From contig JAPPNJ010000085.1 of NCBI GenBank assembly GCA_028818705.1, positions 517-38,805 of the forward strand: DNA of 38,289 nt. Direction: 5' to 3'. The stretch comes from Candidatus Poribacteria bacterium (lineage in GTDB: Bacteria > Poribacteria > WGA-4E > WGA-3G). Below the pieces are notes generated by a model that was not told the DNA's origin, made no database searches, and saw only the letters and a program-made list of their open reading frames with translations. Below, in pieces: positions 15,016-23,245 of the stretch (position 1 is its first letter; every line of letters begins with the position of its first letter). Position numbers and translations under genes: made by a program.

Positions 15016-15052
15016 AGCGCAATCGTATTTTTAAAATCTTGGGAGAGACCTC

Positions 15053-16234
15053 ATGCTTAGCATCAAACATCTCGAAGCGATTCCTTTGAACGTGCCGTTC
15101 TACCACGAGCGGGTTAGCCGACACATGCACCGTGCCTTGACACACGGTGAACGGGTTCACGTTTACCGTGTTGAACTTAGCAACGGCGTTGTCGGCTATG
15201 GCGAAAATTTAGGAGATGAATCGGCAAATATTGAACAGGTAATCGGACAGAACGCGTTTGCGTGTATGAACGATGATAGCATCGGGTTTGGCATTCAGAT
15301 GTCGCTTTTTGACGCGATTGGTAAATCCGTTGATGTGCCGGTCTATCAACTCATTGGTCCGAAGGTTCGCGAGCGGTGCCCTATTTCATGGTGGGATATC
15401 GATATGCCGCCGGAGGATTGGGTGGCGGAAGTCCAAGAGTCGGTAAAACGGGGCTACACGTCGGCAAAGTTGAAGGCGCGTCCGTGGCGGGACATCTTCG
15501 CACAGGTGGATGCAGTCGGTGATGCGGTGCCAGCAGATTATCGGCTCGACATCGATTTCAACGGGTTCTTGCGGACTGCAGATAACGCGATTCCTGTGCT
15601 GCAGCAGTTAGATGAACATCCAAACGTCGCTATCTACGAGAGTCCGTACTACCTCGGCACAGATGTGATGGGTGCGGCGCGGTTGCAGGTGAATGTACAA
15701 AAACGGATTGTTGAGCATTTCAACGAATCGTGTCTGCATGCGCGGTGTTGTGGTGGGTTTGTTGTCGGTGGTGGCGTGAACTCACTCCTGCGGACGAACG
15801 CGCTCTGCGCGTCGTTCTCGCAACCGTTCTGGCTCCAGATGGTAGGCACGGGGATCACGACAACATACGCAGTGCATCTGGGTGCGGTGTTATCGCAAGC
15901 GGAGTTGCCTGCGATTACGTGTCATGAGTTGTGGGAATCCGATCTGCTTGAGACGCGGTTGACTGTTGTTGATGGAACAATTGCGGTTTCGGAATCGCCT
16001 GGATTGGGGATTACGGTGGATGAAGATGCGTTAGCGGCGTATCGTGTTGATGCGTCTACGCCAACACCGCAGCAACTGTTTCGTGAGAGTGATTATACCT
16101 GTCGGGTACATATCCCTGATGGCAGTGGTGGTGAGAAGGTTCACGAATTCAGTGGTGAGGATGTTTATTATCCGGCGTTTAGTGAGGGTGAGTATCCAGG
16201 GTTTGTGCCGGGGGTTTGGATGGAAGTAGTTTGA
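15053..16234 (+). CDS. Mandelate racemase / muconate-lactonizing enzyme family protein (enolase superfamily)
   Basis: 393 residues. The N-terminal capping domain (about 1-105) is followed by the barrel. Key residues visible: the KxK motif Lys139 and Lys141 in SAKLKARP, metal-site Asp166/Asp168 in RLDIDFNG, and Glu196 in IYESPYY; the third ligand is less clear, possibly Glu221 or Glu225 in the EHFNESC stretch. The family abstracts a proton next to a carboxylate, giving racemisation, dehydration or cycloisomerisation; many act on acid sugars. The Trp-rich, Cys-rich centre (HARCCGGFVVGGGV) is characteristic of an uncharacterised subgroup, so the substrate is unknown. A terminator-like hairpin repeat follows at 16283. 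Confidence 0.82.
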   Translation: MLSIKHLEAIPLNVPFYHERVSRHMHRALTHGERVHVYRVELSNGVVGYGENLGDESANIEQVIGQNAFACMNDDSIGFGIQMSLFDAIGKSVDVPVYQLIGPKVRERCPISWWDIDMPPEDWVAEVQESVKRGYTSAKLKARPWRDIFAQVDAVGDAVPADYRLDIDFNGFLRTADNAIPVLQQLDEHPNVAIYESPYYLGTDVMGAARLQVNVQKRIVEHFNESCLHARCCGGFVVGGGVNSLLRTNALCASFSQPFWLQMVGTGITTTYAVHLGAVLSQAELPAITCHELWESDLLETRLTVVDGTIAVSESPGLGITVDEDALAAYRVDASTPTPQQLFRESDYTCRVHIPDGSGGEKVHEFSGEDVYYPAFSEGEYPGFVPGVWMEVV

Positions 16235-16282
16235 GGGGTTGGTTGTGTGGATCCGCGCCCGAGAGATTTTGAAGGGAAGACC

Positions 16283-16303
16283 GGCGAGGTTAGAAACCTC
16301 GCC
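16283..16303. repeat. GGCGAGGTT hairpin between convergent genes
   Basis: Perfect 9-bp stem with loop AGA. It sits 49 nt after the enolase-superfamily stop and 37 nt before the convergent ADP-ribosylglycohydrolase stop, and could act as a two-way terminator although only short T runs follow. Confidence 0.7.
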
Positions 16304-16339
16304 TACCAATTTTGAGAAAAACTGCTGGGCGGGAAACTA

Positions 16340-17113
16340 TTATTGGTGCTGATACATTTCTTGGATTATTTCGAGGATGTCTGGCGCATCAGAGAGGTAG
16401 CGGATTTTTGTCTGTTCTATGAGTTCGTCGGGGATGCCGTGGAGTGCTTCGGCGATGGGACCGGCGATGGCGGCGAGGGTGTCGGCATCGCCGCCGAGAG
16501 AGATGGCATTACGGATTGCGCCTTCGTAACTCACTGATTCCAAGGCACAGGTTATCGCTGGGGGTACTGAACCTTGGCAAGTTATGTCGAAAAAGTAATC
16601 GCGGCGGATCTCGTCAACTGTTCGCGTTAAGTCATAGCGACAGTCGGCAATGATAATCTCGCGGATGGTCTCTGGCTTCACGCCTCGATACGCGAGCCAG
16701 ATGGCATAAGTCGTTGCCCGCGCCCCTTTTATGCCTTCCGGGTGATTATGTGTAATTTCGGTTACCTTATTGGTGGCGGAGAGCGCGGCTTCCAAGTCGT
16801 CCCGGTTTAGGAACGCTGCTGGAGAGACACGCATTGCTGCACCGTTGCCGAAACTGTTGTAGGGTTCAGGCGGATCGGCATAAATCCAATCTGCAAACAT
16901 TCCGCCGTAGCCGCGCCCTGGATAACGCTGACACCACTTCTGCATTGTCTCCGCTGGCGGGAGGTCGTGCAGCAGCATATCAGCAACGGCGATAGTGCAT
17001 ACGGAGTCATCTGTGAAATGGCAGTTATTCCCAAAGAAAGGAAAATCCTTGGTTTTGATCGGCTCCCACTCGTAGATAGAACCGACAATATCGCCTATAA
17101 TCGCACCCAGCAT
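16340..17113 (-). CDS. ADP-ribosylglycohydrolase family protein
   Basis: 257 residues, the full DraG/ARH fold. The family removes ADP-ribose from modified amino acids or other acceptors using two Mg2+ ions; some relatives act on other N-glycosides, so the substrate is open. Metal-binding motifs are intact: GAIIGDIVGS at the N-terminus, FTDDSV (Thr34-Asp35-Asp36) and GGDADT (207-212). AAGG precedes the ATG. It is divergent from the lipoprotein gene. No ADP-ribosyltransferase partner is seen in the window. Confidence 0.9.
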   Translation of the reverse strand: MLGAIIGDIVGSIYEWEPIKTKDFPFFGNNCHFTDDSVCTIAVADMLLHDLPPAETMQKWCQRYPGRGYGGMFADWIYADPPEPYNSFGNGAAMRVSPAAFLNRDDLEAALSATNKVTEITHNHPEGIKGARATTYAIWLAYRGVKPETIREIIIADCRYDLTRTVDEIRRDYFFDITCQGSVPPAITCALESVSYEGAIRNAISLGGDADTLAAIAGPIAEALHGIPDELIEQTKIRYLSDAPDILEIIQEMYQHQ

Positions 17114-17210
17114 ATTTTTTCCTTAAAACGATAAATTTTCTGTGTTCATACTCGGAAAATCCCTTCCCTTACGATACCACGTTTCATAGAATCTGTCCAA
17201 TGAAAAGTAG

Positions 17211-17238
17211 TTGCATTCACTGTTCAATGTGTTATACT
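17211..17238 (+). promoter_or_regulatory. Extended -10 promoter for the lipoprotein gene
   Basis: TTGCAT (17211-17216), 16-nt spacer, TATACT (17233-17238) preceded by TGT, hence an extended -10. The 12-mer ATGTGTTATACT is identical to that in the promoter at 27201-27229. It lies 25 nt before ATG 17263. Confidence 0.55.
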
Positions 17239-17262
17239 ATTTTCTGAGTATTAAGAGTAGAT

Positions 17263-18045
17263 ATGAAAAAGAACGAGATGAAACTAACTTTCCTTATTTT
17301 CTCTGGCATCTTGCTGCTATTCGGCTGCGGTTCGGATGAAACACCTGAACCTATAGAGCAGATGCCGAACTATTTTCCCGATGCAGTTGGCAGCCGATGG
17401 ACCTATCTAAATTCCGATGGCACCCAAGGGACAACCGAAGTTAGTGGGGAAACAAACATTGACGGAAAGCGCTACCGCATTATCAAGGATACGCCGCAAC
17501 CGAAGGAAACTGAATTTGACCCTCTGAAACCCGTATACTATCGGGTTACAGAGAATCAAGTTTTTTTTGCTGTTGGCGGAGAGATAGACGGCTACGTTCA
17601 AAATGAACTTCTCGCATCGGTACAAGATGATTTCGCTGGTTTAGAATTAAGCGTCGCAGTAGATGCAATTTCGGACCCTGAACTTACCTTCTTCCAGTTT
17701 CCGCTGATTCCCAACTCCCAATGGGAGGCACTCAACCTGAAGATTAGCGGAAGCATCAGTTTGCAGAATCTTGCCCTGCTTCAGTTCCCGTTCGAGGTGA
17801 TTATGCGCGTTACAGGAGAAGTCATTGCGGACGGTCCACTTGAAACGACCGCGGGTAGTTTTGTGGAGACCTACCAGATCGAATATCAGACGGAAATCAC
17901 GCAAACGCTTTTTTCAGAAACGGAAACATGGCAGGACAGTCAGGCGATATGGTTTGCGCCGCACGTGGGGATTGTCAAAACTGAAAACGAAGACGGTGAT
18001 GGCGCAGTGTTAATTGCGTATTCTTTAGCACCAGCGGAAAATTAA
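17263..18045 (+). CDS. Lipoprotein of unknown function
   Basis: 260 residues. A signal peptide ends in the lipobox LLFGC, with the lipidated Cys at residue 22. The mature protein begins with a short polar linker, then PNYFPDAVGSRWTYLNSDG, a pattern seen at the start of many uncharacterised extracytoplasmic lipoproteins in which a region rich in beta-strands follows. No catalytic motif is visible. MKKNEMK at 17263 fits the promoter 25 nt upstream. The next gene starts 67 nt after the stop, across a hairpin repeat. Confidence 0.75.
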   Translation: MKKNEMKLTFLIFSGILLLFGCGSDETPEPIEQMPNYFPDAVGSRWTYLNSDGTQGTTEVSGETNIDGKRYRIIKDTPQPKETEFDPLKPVYYRVTENQVFFAVGGEIDGYVQNELLASVQDDFAGLELSVAVDAISDPELTFFQFPLIPNSQWEALNLKISGSISLQNLALLQFPFEVIMRVTGEVIADGPLETTAGSFVETYQIEYQTEITQTLFSETETWQDSQAIWFAPHVGIVKTENEDGDGAVLIAYSLAPAEN

Positions 18046-18055
18046 GAGGGTTATG

Positions 18056-18112
18056 GCACACGGCGGGAGAAAGCCGCGTGTGGGAAACCTTCCAAAGACC
18101 CTACTACTTTTA
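18056..18112. repeat. CACAC-GGC hairpin repeat, copy 2
   Basis: Hairpin CACAC-GGC-GGGAGAAA-GCC-GC-GTGTG, then a tail ending CTACTACTTTTA that runs directly into the ATG of the ELM1-like gene. It matches 13761-13815 over about 55 nt with small differences, including the compensatory GGC/GCC to AGC/GCT change. Confidence 0.75.
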
Positions 18113-19177
18113 ATGAAAGTTGTTATTTTAAGCGACAACAGACCGGGACATTATAAGCAATCCTTGGGTATCGCCCAAAAATTGCCCGAATGCCAAACGG
18201 AATGGGTTGAAATACAGTTCAAGCACAAGTGGCGTGATAATCTTTTGCGGGTTTTTATGTGTATTTTCGGTGGGCTGTCGCTTCCTACCTCACTTATCCA
18301 GCCCCTTCTCCAGTGGAGCCTCATCCCTGAGACCTACAAATCCCTGACCTGTCTTCAAACTGCCGATCTTATCCTCTCAACTGGGTCGTCCGTGGCAGCT
18401 ATCAATCTGCTCCTCGGTAGAATTCTCGGTGCTAAGACGGTTACGTGCCGGAGGCCTTCGCCGATAGGTATCCGTTATTTTGATCTGGCAATCCTCCCGA
18501 TGATTTCGTGGCAAAACGCGGTCGGCAAAAGTAACATTTGCAAAACAGTTGGCGTACCAAACCCTATTTCGCCTGATGTGCTGGACACCGAACGCGAGCG
18601 TTTGAAACGTGAATTGAATCTACCGGACTGTCAACGTATTGGCATACTTCTCGGTGGGACAGACCGACGCGAGACAGTCTCTATAACGGATGCGGCGAAA
18701 CTGAGCGAAATCTGTGAAGCGGTTGCCGCGGAAATGAACGTACAGATATTGGTGACAACGTCGCGCAGAACCCCCGTTGATGTGGTGGAGCGTTTGTCAT
18801 CAACACTGGCGGATACCGACTGGTGTCCGCTACTTATTGCGCCCGATGCCCTTTCAGAAATCGCAGACCCGTATCAAGCGATCCTCGCTTTAAGCGACCT
18901 ACTTATTGTCACAGCAGATAGCTTCTCAATGGTTTGTGAGGCAGCAAGTAGCGGACATCAGGTTGCTGTCCTCATTTTGTCAGAGGAAAAAGCGAGTCTG
19001 CCGAAACGGCACGAAGTTTATCGGTATATGGAGGAACACGCCATTGTACATCGGTGCAGGCTTGATGGGTTAAAACAACACATCATCACTGCCCTGACTT
19101 CAAGCGTGCCAACTGTCCCGCTGCAAGACACAGAAACAGCAGCGGATGCAATCCGTTGTCTTATGTCAGATGGCTAA
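18113..19177 (+). CDS. ELM1/GtrOC1-like family protein (mitochondrial-fission ELM1 homologue)
   Basis: 354 residues from ATG 18113. The frame is open back to 18053, but those twenty codons are hairpin-repeat sequence, and MKVVILSDNRPGHYKQSLGIA is the family's normal N-terminus. Further signatures: LILSTGSSVAAINLLL, GILLGGTDRRE, and VTADSFSMVCEAASSG near the C-terminus, which resembles nucleotide-sugar-binding sites of GT-B glycosyltransferases. In bacteria these proteins lie near cell-surface glycan genes and may be glycosyltransferase-like; in plants ELM1 acts in mitochondrial division. The enzymatic role here is unproven. It probably shares a transcript with the upstream lipoprotein. Confidence 0.8.
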   Translation: MKVVILSDNRPGHYKQSLGIAQKLPECQTEWVEIQFKHKWRDNLLRVFMCIFGGLSLPTSLIQPLLQWSLIPETYKSLTCLQTADLILSTGSSVAAINLLLGRILGAKTVTCRRPSPIGIRYFDLAILPMISWQNAVGKSNICKTVGVPNPISPDVLDTERERLKRELNLPDCQRIGILLGGTDRRETVSITDAAKLSEICEAVAAEMNVQILVTTSRRTPVDVVERLSSTLADTDWCPLLIAPDALSEIADPYQAILALSDLLIVTADSFSMVCEAASSGHQVAVLILSEEKASLPKRHEVYRYMEEHAIVHRCRLDGLKQHIITALTSSVPTVPLQDTETAADAIRCLMSDG

Positions 19178-19236
19178 TTCAAACGGACAATGGAACTTCT
19201 TTTTTCATTCGGTGTATCAATTAGCAACATACAAAA

Positions 19237-19254
19237 CGCTAATGCAAATTAGCG
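19237..19254 (+). repeat. Tetraloop palindrome in the leader of the next gene
   Basis: Perfect 7-bp stem CGCTAAT / ATTAGCG with loop GCAA (a GNRA tetraloop), ending 24 nt before ATG 19279. It could be a leader structure or another member of the dispersed palindrome family. No T-tract follows. Confidence 0.55.
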
Positions 19255-19278
19255 ATAGCCTCACTGAAGGAGAGAAGA

Positions 19279-20601
19279 ATGAAAGCCAAACATATCGTCC
19301 ACGCACTTACCTGCCTGCTCGCCTTGGGTATGGTGGCATTTTTTGCAGCCCACTCAGACGCATACGCCGCTGGAGACCCGTGGGAAGCATGGATAGATGA
19401 ACAGACCGACATTGTGCTAAAATCCTCTGGAGAAACGGACGAGGCGCGCCGTGCTGAAAAACGCGCCAGCATCCGGGCAAAGTTTTCTGCGCTCGCTGCA
19501 GAGCTGAAGAAAGAGATAGCGTCGCCACCACAAACAGAGGACTATGCGATTCTGCAAACAGTTAAAGAACTACGAGATGCTTACGATGAGGACTATGATC
19601 AAAAGCATCAGGATACCACCATACGTGTATCGTATACAGCAGCAGACACCGAAATCTTCGCTTATGATGAGCATATCCCACTCGCTGAGGTAGACGCGAA
19701 ATATCCTCGCGAGGCATGGCTTCAGATGCTCCTTGATAAAGGCATTACCATAGAAAACGCAGAGGCGTATTGGGAATACCTATTCCTTCGGGATACGTTA
19801 GTGCATATTGAGAGACAGCCTCACGTGTGGAGCTCTGGACACCTCGATATTCCGGCTACAGAAGATTGGGACCCCTACAAAGCTGCATATATTGAGAGAG
19901 CACTTGACCGAATTCAAAAACGTCTGGAAGAAAAAGAGGATAGGGGAGCCGTATTTTTTCATCGTTTCCCAGGAAACCATCATAGTTTCTTAGAGAAGCA
20001 CGATGAACTACAAAAGAAGGCAGGTATACCTGGTGAAATCTTCAAGTCATTCGCGTTGCGTAGTGTTAATATTCCACAGACTGTCAAGGCACTCCGAGAC
20101 GCTTACGGCGAGAAGTACAATGAGAGATACGCTATAACTTCAGGAAGTATCAGCCATACACAAGACGGTATCACCATCTTTGCATATCAGTTCCCACTCC
20201 CGATGAGTGAAGTAGATGCGAAGTATCCGAGGGATGCGTGGCTCCAAATGATCCTTGACAAGGGTATCAGCGTTGATAATTTTGAAGAGTATTGGGCATA
20301 TCTCTCGCAACGGGACACACTGGTGGCACTTGAGAAGCAGCCAGAGGTCTGGGCATCAGGATTGTTTGGTATTCCAGCGACTGATGATTGGGAAACCTAT
20401 AAAGAGGCGTACTTGAAGCAGATGATTGGGAATCTCCATAGCAATAAGGAGATAGTGTATTTGGGCAAAGCCGATGATGTGCCAGAAGCACTTAGGAAAG
20501 CAACTGAGCATCTTGAAAAGGACGCAGCGGAGGCACTTAAGAAAGCGACCGAGCATCTTGAGAAATTAGAACACTATCGGCTTCCATCGTTTGACCGTTA
20601 G
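19279..20601 (+). CDS. Secreted protein with a large internal duplication
   Basis: 440 residues; I do not recognise a named family. The signal peptide (residues 1-31, ending AYAAG) indicates export. Two copies of a segment of about 115 residues, 95-209 and 269-383, share KELRDAY, AEVDAKYPREAWLQMLLDKGI, EAYWEYL, RDTLV, QPxVW, and IPATEDWDPYKAAY with few changes. The C-terminus has two tandem helical units (EALRKATEHLEK and EALKKATEHLEK). GGAGAGAAG precedes the ATG. A strong terminator follows at 20626. It is convergent with the lipoprotein at 20698, which is also internally duplicated. Confidence 0.75.
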   Translation: MKAKHIVHALTCLLALGMVAFFAAHSDAYAAGDPWEAWIDEQTDIVLKSSGETDEARRAEKRASIRAKFSALAAELKKEIASPPQTEDYAILQTVKELRDAYDEDYDQKHQDTTIRVSYTAADTEIFAYDEHIPLAEVDAKYPREAWLQMLLDKGITIENAEAYWEYLFLRDTLVHIERQPHVWSSGHLDIPATEDWDPYKAAYIERALDRIQKRLEEKEDRGAVFFHRFPGNHHSFLEKHDELQKKAGIPGEIFKSFALRSVNIPQTVKALRDAYGEKYNERYAITSGSISHTQDGITIFAYQFPLPMSEVDAKYPRDAWLQMILDKGISVDNFEEYWAYLSQRDTLVALEKQPEVWASGLFGIPATDDWETYKEAYLKQMIGNLHSNKEIVYLGKADDVPEALRKATEHLEKDAAEALKKATEHLEKLEHYRLPSFDR

Positions 20602-20625
20602 GATATACTGGTTCTGCAATACATT

Positions 20626-20660
20626 GGCGAGGTCTTTTGACCTCGCCGTTTTGCTTTTTA
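20626..20660 (+). terminator. Rho-independent terminator
   Basis: Perfect 9-bp stem GGCGAGGTC - TTTT - GACCTCGCC (20626-20647) followed by a T-rich tail GTTTTGCTTTTT. It lies 24 nt after the duplicated secreted protein. The stem is a variant of the dispersed GGCGAGGTT hairpin. Confidence 0.75.
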
Positions 20661-20667
20661 AAATGAT

Positions 20668-20687
20668 GGTGAGGTTTTGACTTCACC
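20668..20687. repeat. Tetraloop palindrome (GGTGAGGT type)
   Basis: 8-bp stem GGTGAGGT / ACTTCACC with one G.T pair and loop TTTG. It stands 10 nt before the stop end of the minus-strand lipoprotein and may terminate it. Confidence 0.5.
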
Positions 20688-20697
20688 ACAGTCCAAT

Positions 20698-21636
20698 TTA
20701 ATTCGTTTCTGGCATAGCATTTCCAGCTGCCGGTTCATAGTATCCAGAGCCGAAAAGGTAACCGTCGTGGCGAATTGCCCATGTGCGCTTGAGTTCTATT
20801 TCGCCACTTTCAGGATTGGGCCAATCGTACGCAATCCAGAGTCCCGCCTCTGTTGCCCTGGCGATTTCTGCACCCAGAGGGGTTCCGTCAAGACCTGGAA
20901 TATCCTTAATATCTTTTCCTATGAAGTCAGGTCTTAGGGGATGTGCGACATAGATGTCGTTATCATCGGTTATAAGCACATACCACTGCCCGTCGATATT
21001 TGCTGGATCGTTATAATAGGCAGCCGTGGTCTCAGGTCCATCTAATTCATAACGGGCAACTGCAGCCAAAACGACAGCACGCGTAAATGCCTCCGGATCA
21101 TCTTTCGAGACCGATAGGAGTGTGGCAGGATCCGGACTCCAAGGTTGGTAATACCCAGAACCGAAGATGTATCCATCATACCGCATTACCCATGTCCGTT
21201 TTAGTTGCAGTTTATTAGCTTCTGGATTGTGTTCTAAATAGTCAATCCAATGTCCTGCTTCGGTTGCTTTAACTATTTCAAGTCCCAATGGGTAATCGAC
21301 AAAGCTGATAAGGTCCTTTACATCCACACCGATCACTACAGGTTTTATAGCATGCGAAACCGTAAAGTCCTTGTCATCAACGATGAACACATACCACTGC
21401 CCACTAACGCTTGCAGGATCATTATAATAGGCTACAGCAGTTTCACGACCCTCCATTTTATAGAGATCGATCGCTGCTTGTACGAAGGCGACTGCAAACG
21501 CTCCTGGGTCATCTGGCGCGGGGGTCTCAGTAGGTGTGCCGGATTCCATCACCGGCTTTCTCATAGCTCTGTCACAGCCGGTAAGGGAAAACGCTGCAAG
21601 CCCTACGACAAGCAGTAGAAAGAAAAAAAATCTCAA
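20698..21636 (-). CDS. Lipoprotein with tandem Cache-like sensor domains
   Basis: 312 residues from TTG 21636, with AAGGAGT about 7 nt upstream. The lipobox LTGC puts the lipidated Cys at residue 21. Two copies of one domain follow (about 45-165 and 180-305), each with the same blocks: YYNDPASVSGQWYVFIVDD, SHAIKP...IGVDVKDL, KATEAGHWIDY, LKRTW and YDGYIFGSGYY. The pattern (a ligand-binding fold ending in a GSGYY strand) is that of small-molecule-binding Cache domains, which are normally the extracytoplasmic part of chemoreceptors or histidine kinases. Here there is no signalling domain, so it may be a periplasmic ligand carrier or a separate sensor subunit; that is inference. Confidence 0.75.
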   Translation of the reverse strand: MRFFFFLLLVVGLAAFSLTGCDRAMRKPVMESGTPTETPAPDDPGAFAVAFVQAAIDLYKMEGRETAVAYYNDPASVSGQWYVFIVDDKDFTVSHAIKPVVIGVDVKDLISFVDYPLGLEIVKATEAGHWIDYLEHNPEANKLQLKRTWVMRYDGYIFGSGYYQPWSPDPATLLSVSKDDPEAFTRAVVLAAVARYELDGPETTAAYYNDPANIDGQWYVLITDDNDIYVAHPLRPDFIGKDIKDIPGLDGTPLGAEIARATEAGLWIAYDWPNPESGEIELKRTWAIRHDGYLFGSGYYEPAAGNAMPETN

Positions 21637-21953
21637 TTTTTGACTCCTTATTTTAGTTAGTGAATGTAAAATTTAGTATTAAGGTGGCTTATAAACATGA
21701 GCGTTACGAAATGTTAAGAGGCATAATAATAGTTAGTCCTCTGGAAACCAGAGCGTCTTAGATTGAATCATAACTACTTCATTGAGATTACGAGCAATTA
21801 TTGTCATATCACACCAAGTAATTACGCGCCACCCTAACTTAATTATATCCACTGATGACGCGATTGTCAAACGCCTAATTTTTTCTTGCTATTTTTCCTG
21901 TGATAGGGTACGTTAAACATTAGAAATACAACCTATCTCTTTAGGAAATTTTT
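21637..21953. other. Divergent intergenic region without an identified gene
   Basis: 317 nt between the Cache lipoprotein (minus) and the DegT gene (plus). A 6-bp hairpin, CTCTGG-AAA-CCAGAG, is at 21739-21753. A weak promoter-like pair, TTGTCA (21864-21869) with TGCTAT (21887-21892), is the only other thing I can name. No gene is seen. Confidence 0.5.
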
Positions 21954-23177
21954 ATGTCCAACCAATTAGCAATTTCAGGCGGTACGCCTGTTCGCAATAC
22001 AGAAACCGATCCGTGGTTGTCATGGCCCCTTAGCACATCCGAAGAATGGGAATCGAAAATCGAACCGTTGCTCAAAGAAATATACCTGAGTGGTAACGAA
22101 GGATCTGGTGGCGGAATGATTGAGCGTTTCGGTAAAGCATACGCTCAGTATACTGGAACAAATTACGCCCTCTTCATGCCACACGGCACAGATTCCATCA
22201 GTGCTGCCTTAGCGGGAGCACTCGATCTTGACGGGTTCAGTGATGGTGGGGAAATTATTGTACCGAACTATACGTTTGTCGCAACAGCAAGCGCGGTGTT
22301 GGAACGCCGATGCACTGTAGTGTTTGTAGATATCTCGCCAGAGACCTTCACGATCGATCCAGAGGCTGTGGAAGCGGCGATTGGTCCGGAAACGCGTGCG
22401 ATCTTGCCGGTTCACCTCGGTGGTCATCCAGCAGATATGGGCGCATTACAAGAAATCGCGAAGCGTCATGAGCTTGCAATTATTGAGGATTGCGCCCAGG
22501 CACACGGGGCGGAATATCAGACGAAAAAGGTCGGTGCTCTTAGCGATGTAGGAGCGTTTAGCTTCCAAGCATCAAAAAACCTCACTTCCGGTGAAGGGGG
22601 AATGGTTACCACAAACGACAAAGACATCCACGATCGTGTATGTGCCTTTATGAATGTCGGGCGTGCCCCCGGCGGTGCGAGATGGGAATATCCACGCCTT
22701 GGATGGAACTATCGTCCATCAGAATACCTCGCGGCGATACTTCTGGTGCGGTTGGAACTCTTAGAGGCACAAACCGATCTCCGTAACCGAAATGCTGCCT
22801 ATCTCTCCAGTGCTTTAGAGACCATTGATGGCATCACACCGCCAAAACACGCGCCGTGGGTTACCAAACACGGTTACCATCTTTACTGCTTGAGGTATAA
22901 TCCTGAAGGATTCGGTGGTAAGTCCCGACAGGAATTTGTTGATGCGCTATCTGCTGAAGGGATCCCGTGTTCAATTGGTTACCGTTCCCCGCTTTCACAA
23001 GAGCCGGGAATGGCACACGTCGCGGAGAAATATCCACACCTCATCCGGTCGTTGCCGTGTCCACACGCAGCGTCCGTCTGCGAACAGAGCGTCTGGCTTT
23101 TCCAAAACCTTCTCCTCGGTTCAGAGTCAGATATGGATCAAATCGTAGCGGCAGTCGCCAAAATCCATCAGGCATGA
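21954..23177 (+). CDS. DegT/DnrJ/EryC1/StrS family PLP-dependent aminotransferase
   Basis: 407 residues. The family transfers an amino group to keto-sugars, or is otherwise used in amino-sugar and natural-product pathways. The PLP lysine is Lys208 in FSFQASKNLTSGEGG, the pyridine-N-binding Asp is Asp179 in AIIEDCAQAHGA, and GTDSISAAL and PNYTFVATASAV are present. The N-terminus (MSNQLAISGGTPVR) is normal. TTAGGAAA precedes the ATG. The stop overlaps a possible start (ATG 23174) of the next gene, so they are likely cotranscribed. No sugar nucleotide gene is adjacent. Confidence 0.92.
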   Translation: MSNQLAISGGTPVRNTETDPWLSWPLSTSEEWESKIEPLLKEIYLSGNEGSGGGMIERFGKAYAQYTGTNYALFMPHGTDSISAALAGALDLDGFSDGGEIIVPNYTFVATASAVLERRCTVVFVDISPETFTIDPEAVEAAIGPETRAILPVHLGGHPADMGALQEIAKRHELAIIEDCAQAHGAEYQTKKVGALSDVGAFSFQASKNLTSGEGGMVTTNDKDIHDRVCAFMNVGRAPGGARWEYPRLGWNYRPSEYLAAILLVRLELLEAQTDLRNRNAAYLSSALETIDGITPPKHAPWVTKHGYHLYCLRYNPEGFGGKSRQEFVDALSAEGIPCSIGYRSPLSQEPGMAHVAEKYPHLIRSLPCPHAASVCEQSVWLFQNLLLGSESDMDQIVAAVAKIHQA

Positions 23178-23245
23178 GGGTAATTTTCCACCCGTACTTA
23201 GCACGAAGGATATGGGGAATTGGGCAAATTTCGTCGGGACTTCTG

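Larger units (their letters stand above)
14675..15052. other. Divergent intergenic region with repeats and a promoter
   Basis: 378 nt between the PhyH gene (minus) and the enolase-superfamily gene (plus). It holds a heptamer array (14765-14799), an imperfect palindrome around GTTGGGTTTCACTACGTTCA (about 14833-14855), an AGGTTTT/AAAAACCT hairpin near 14897-14915, a GGCGAGGTT hairpin (14931-14951) and a promoter (14985-15015). Open frames crossing it show no protein similarity. Confidence 0.7.

Noticed and set aside
14861..15160. 99-residue minus-strand ORF upstream of the enolase-superfamily gene
   Set aside because: Runs across repeats and the start of a well-supported gene, without any recognised domain.
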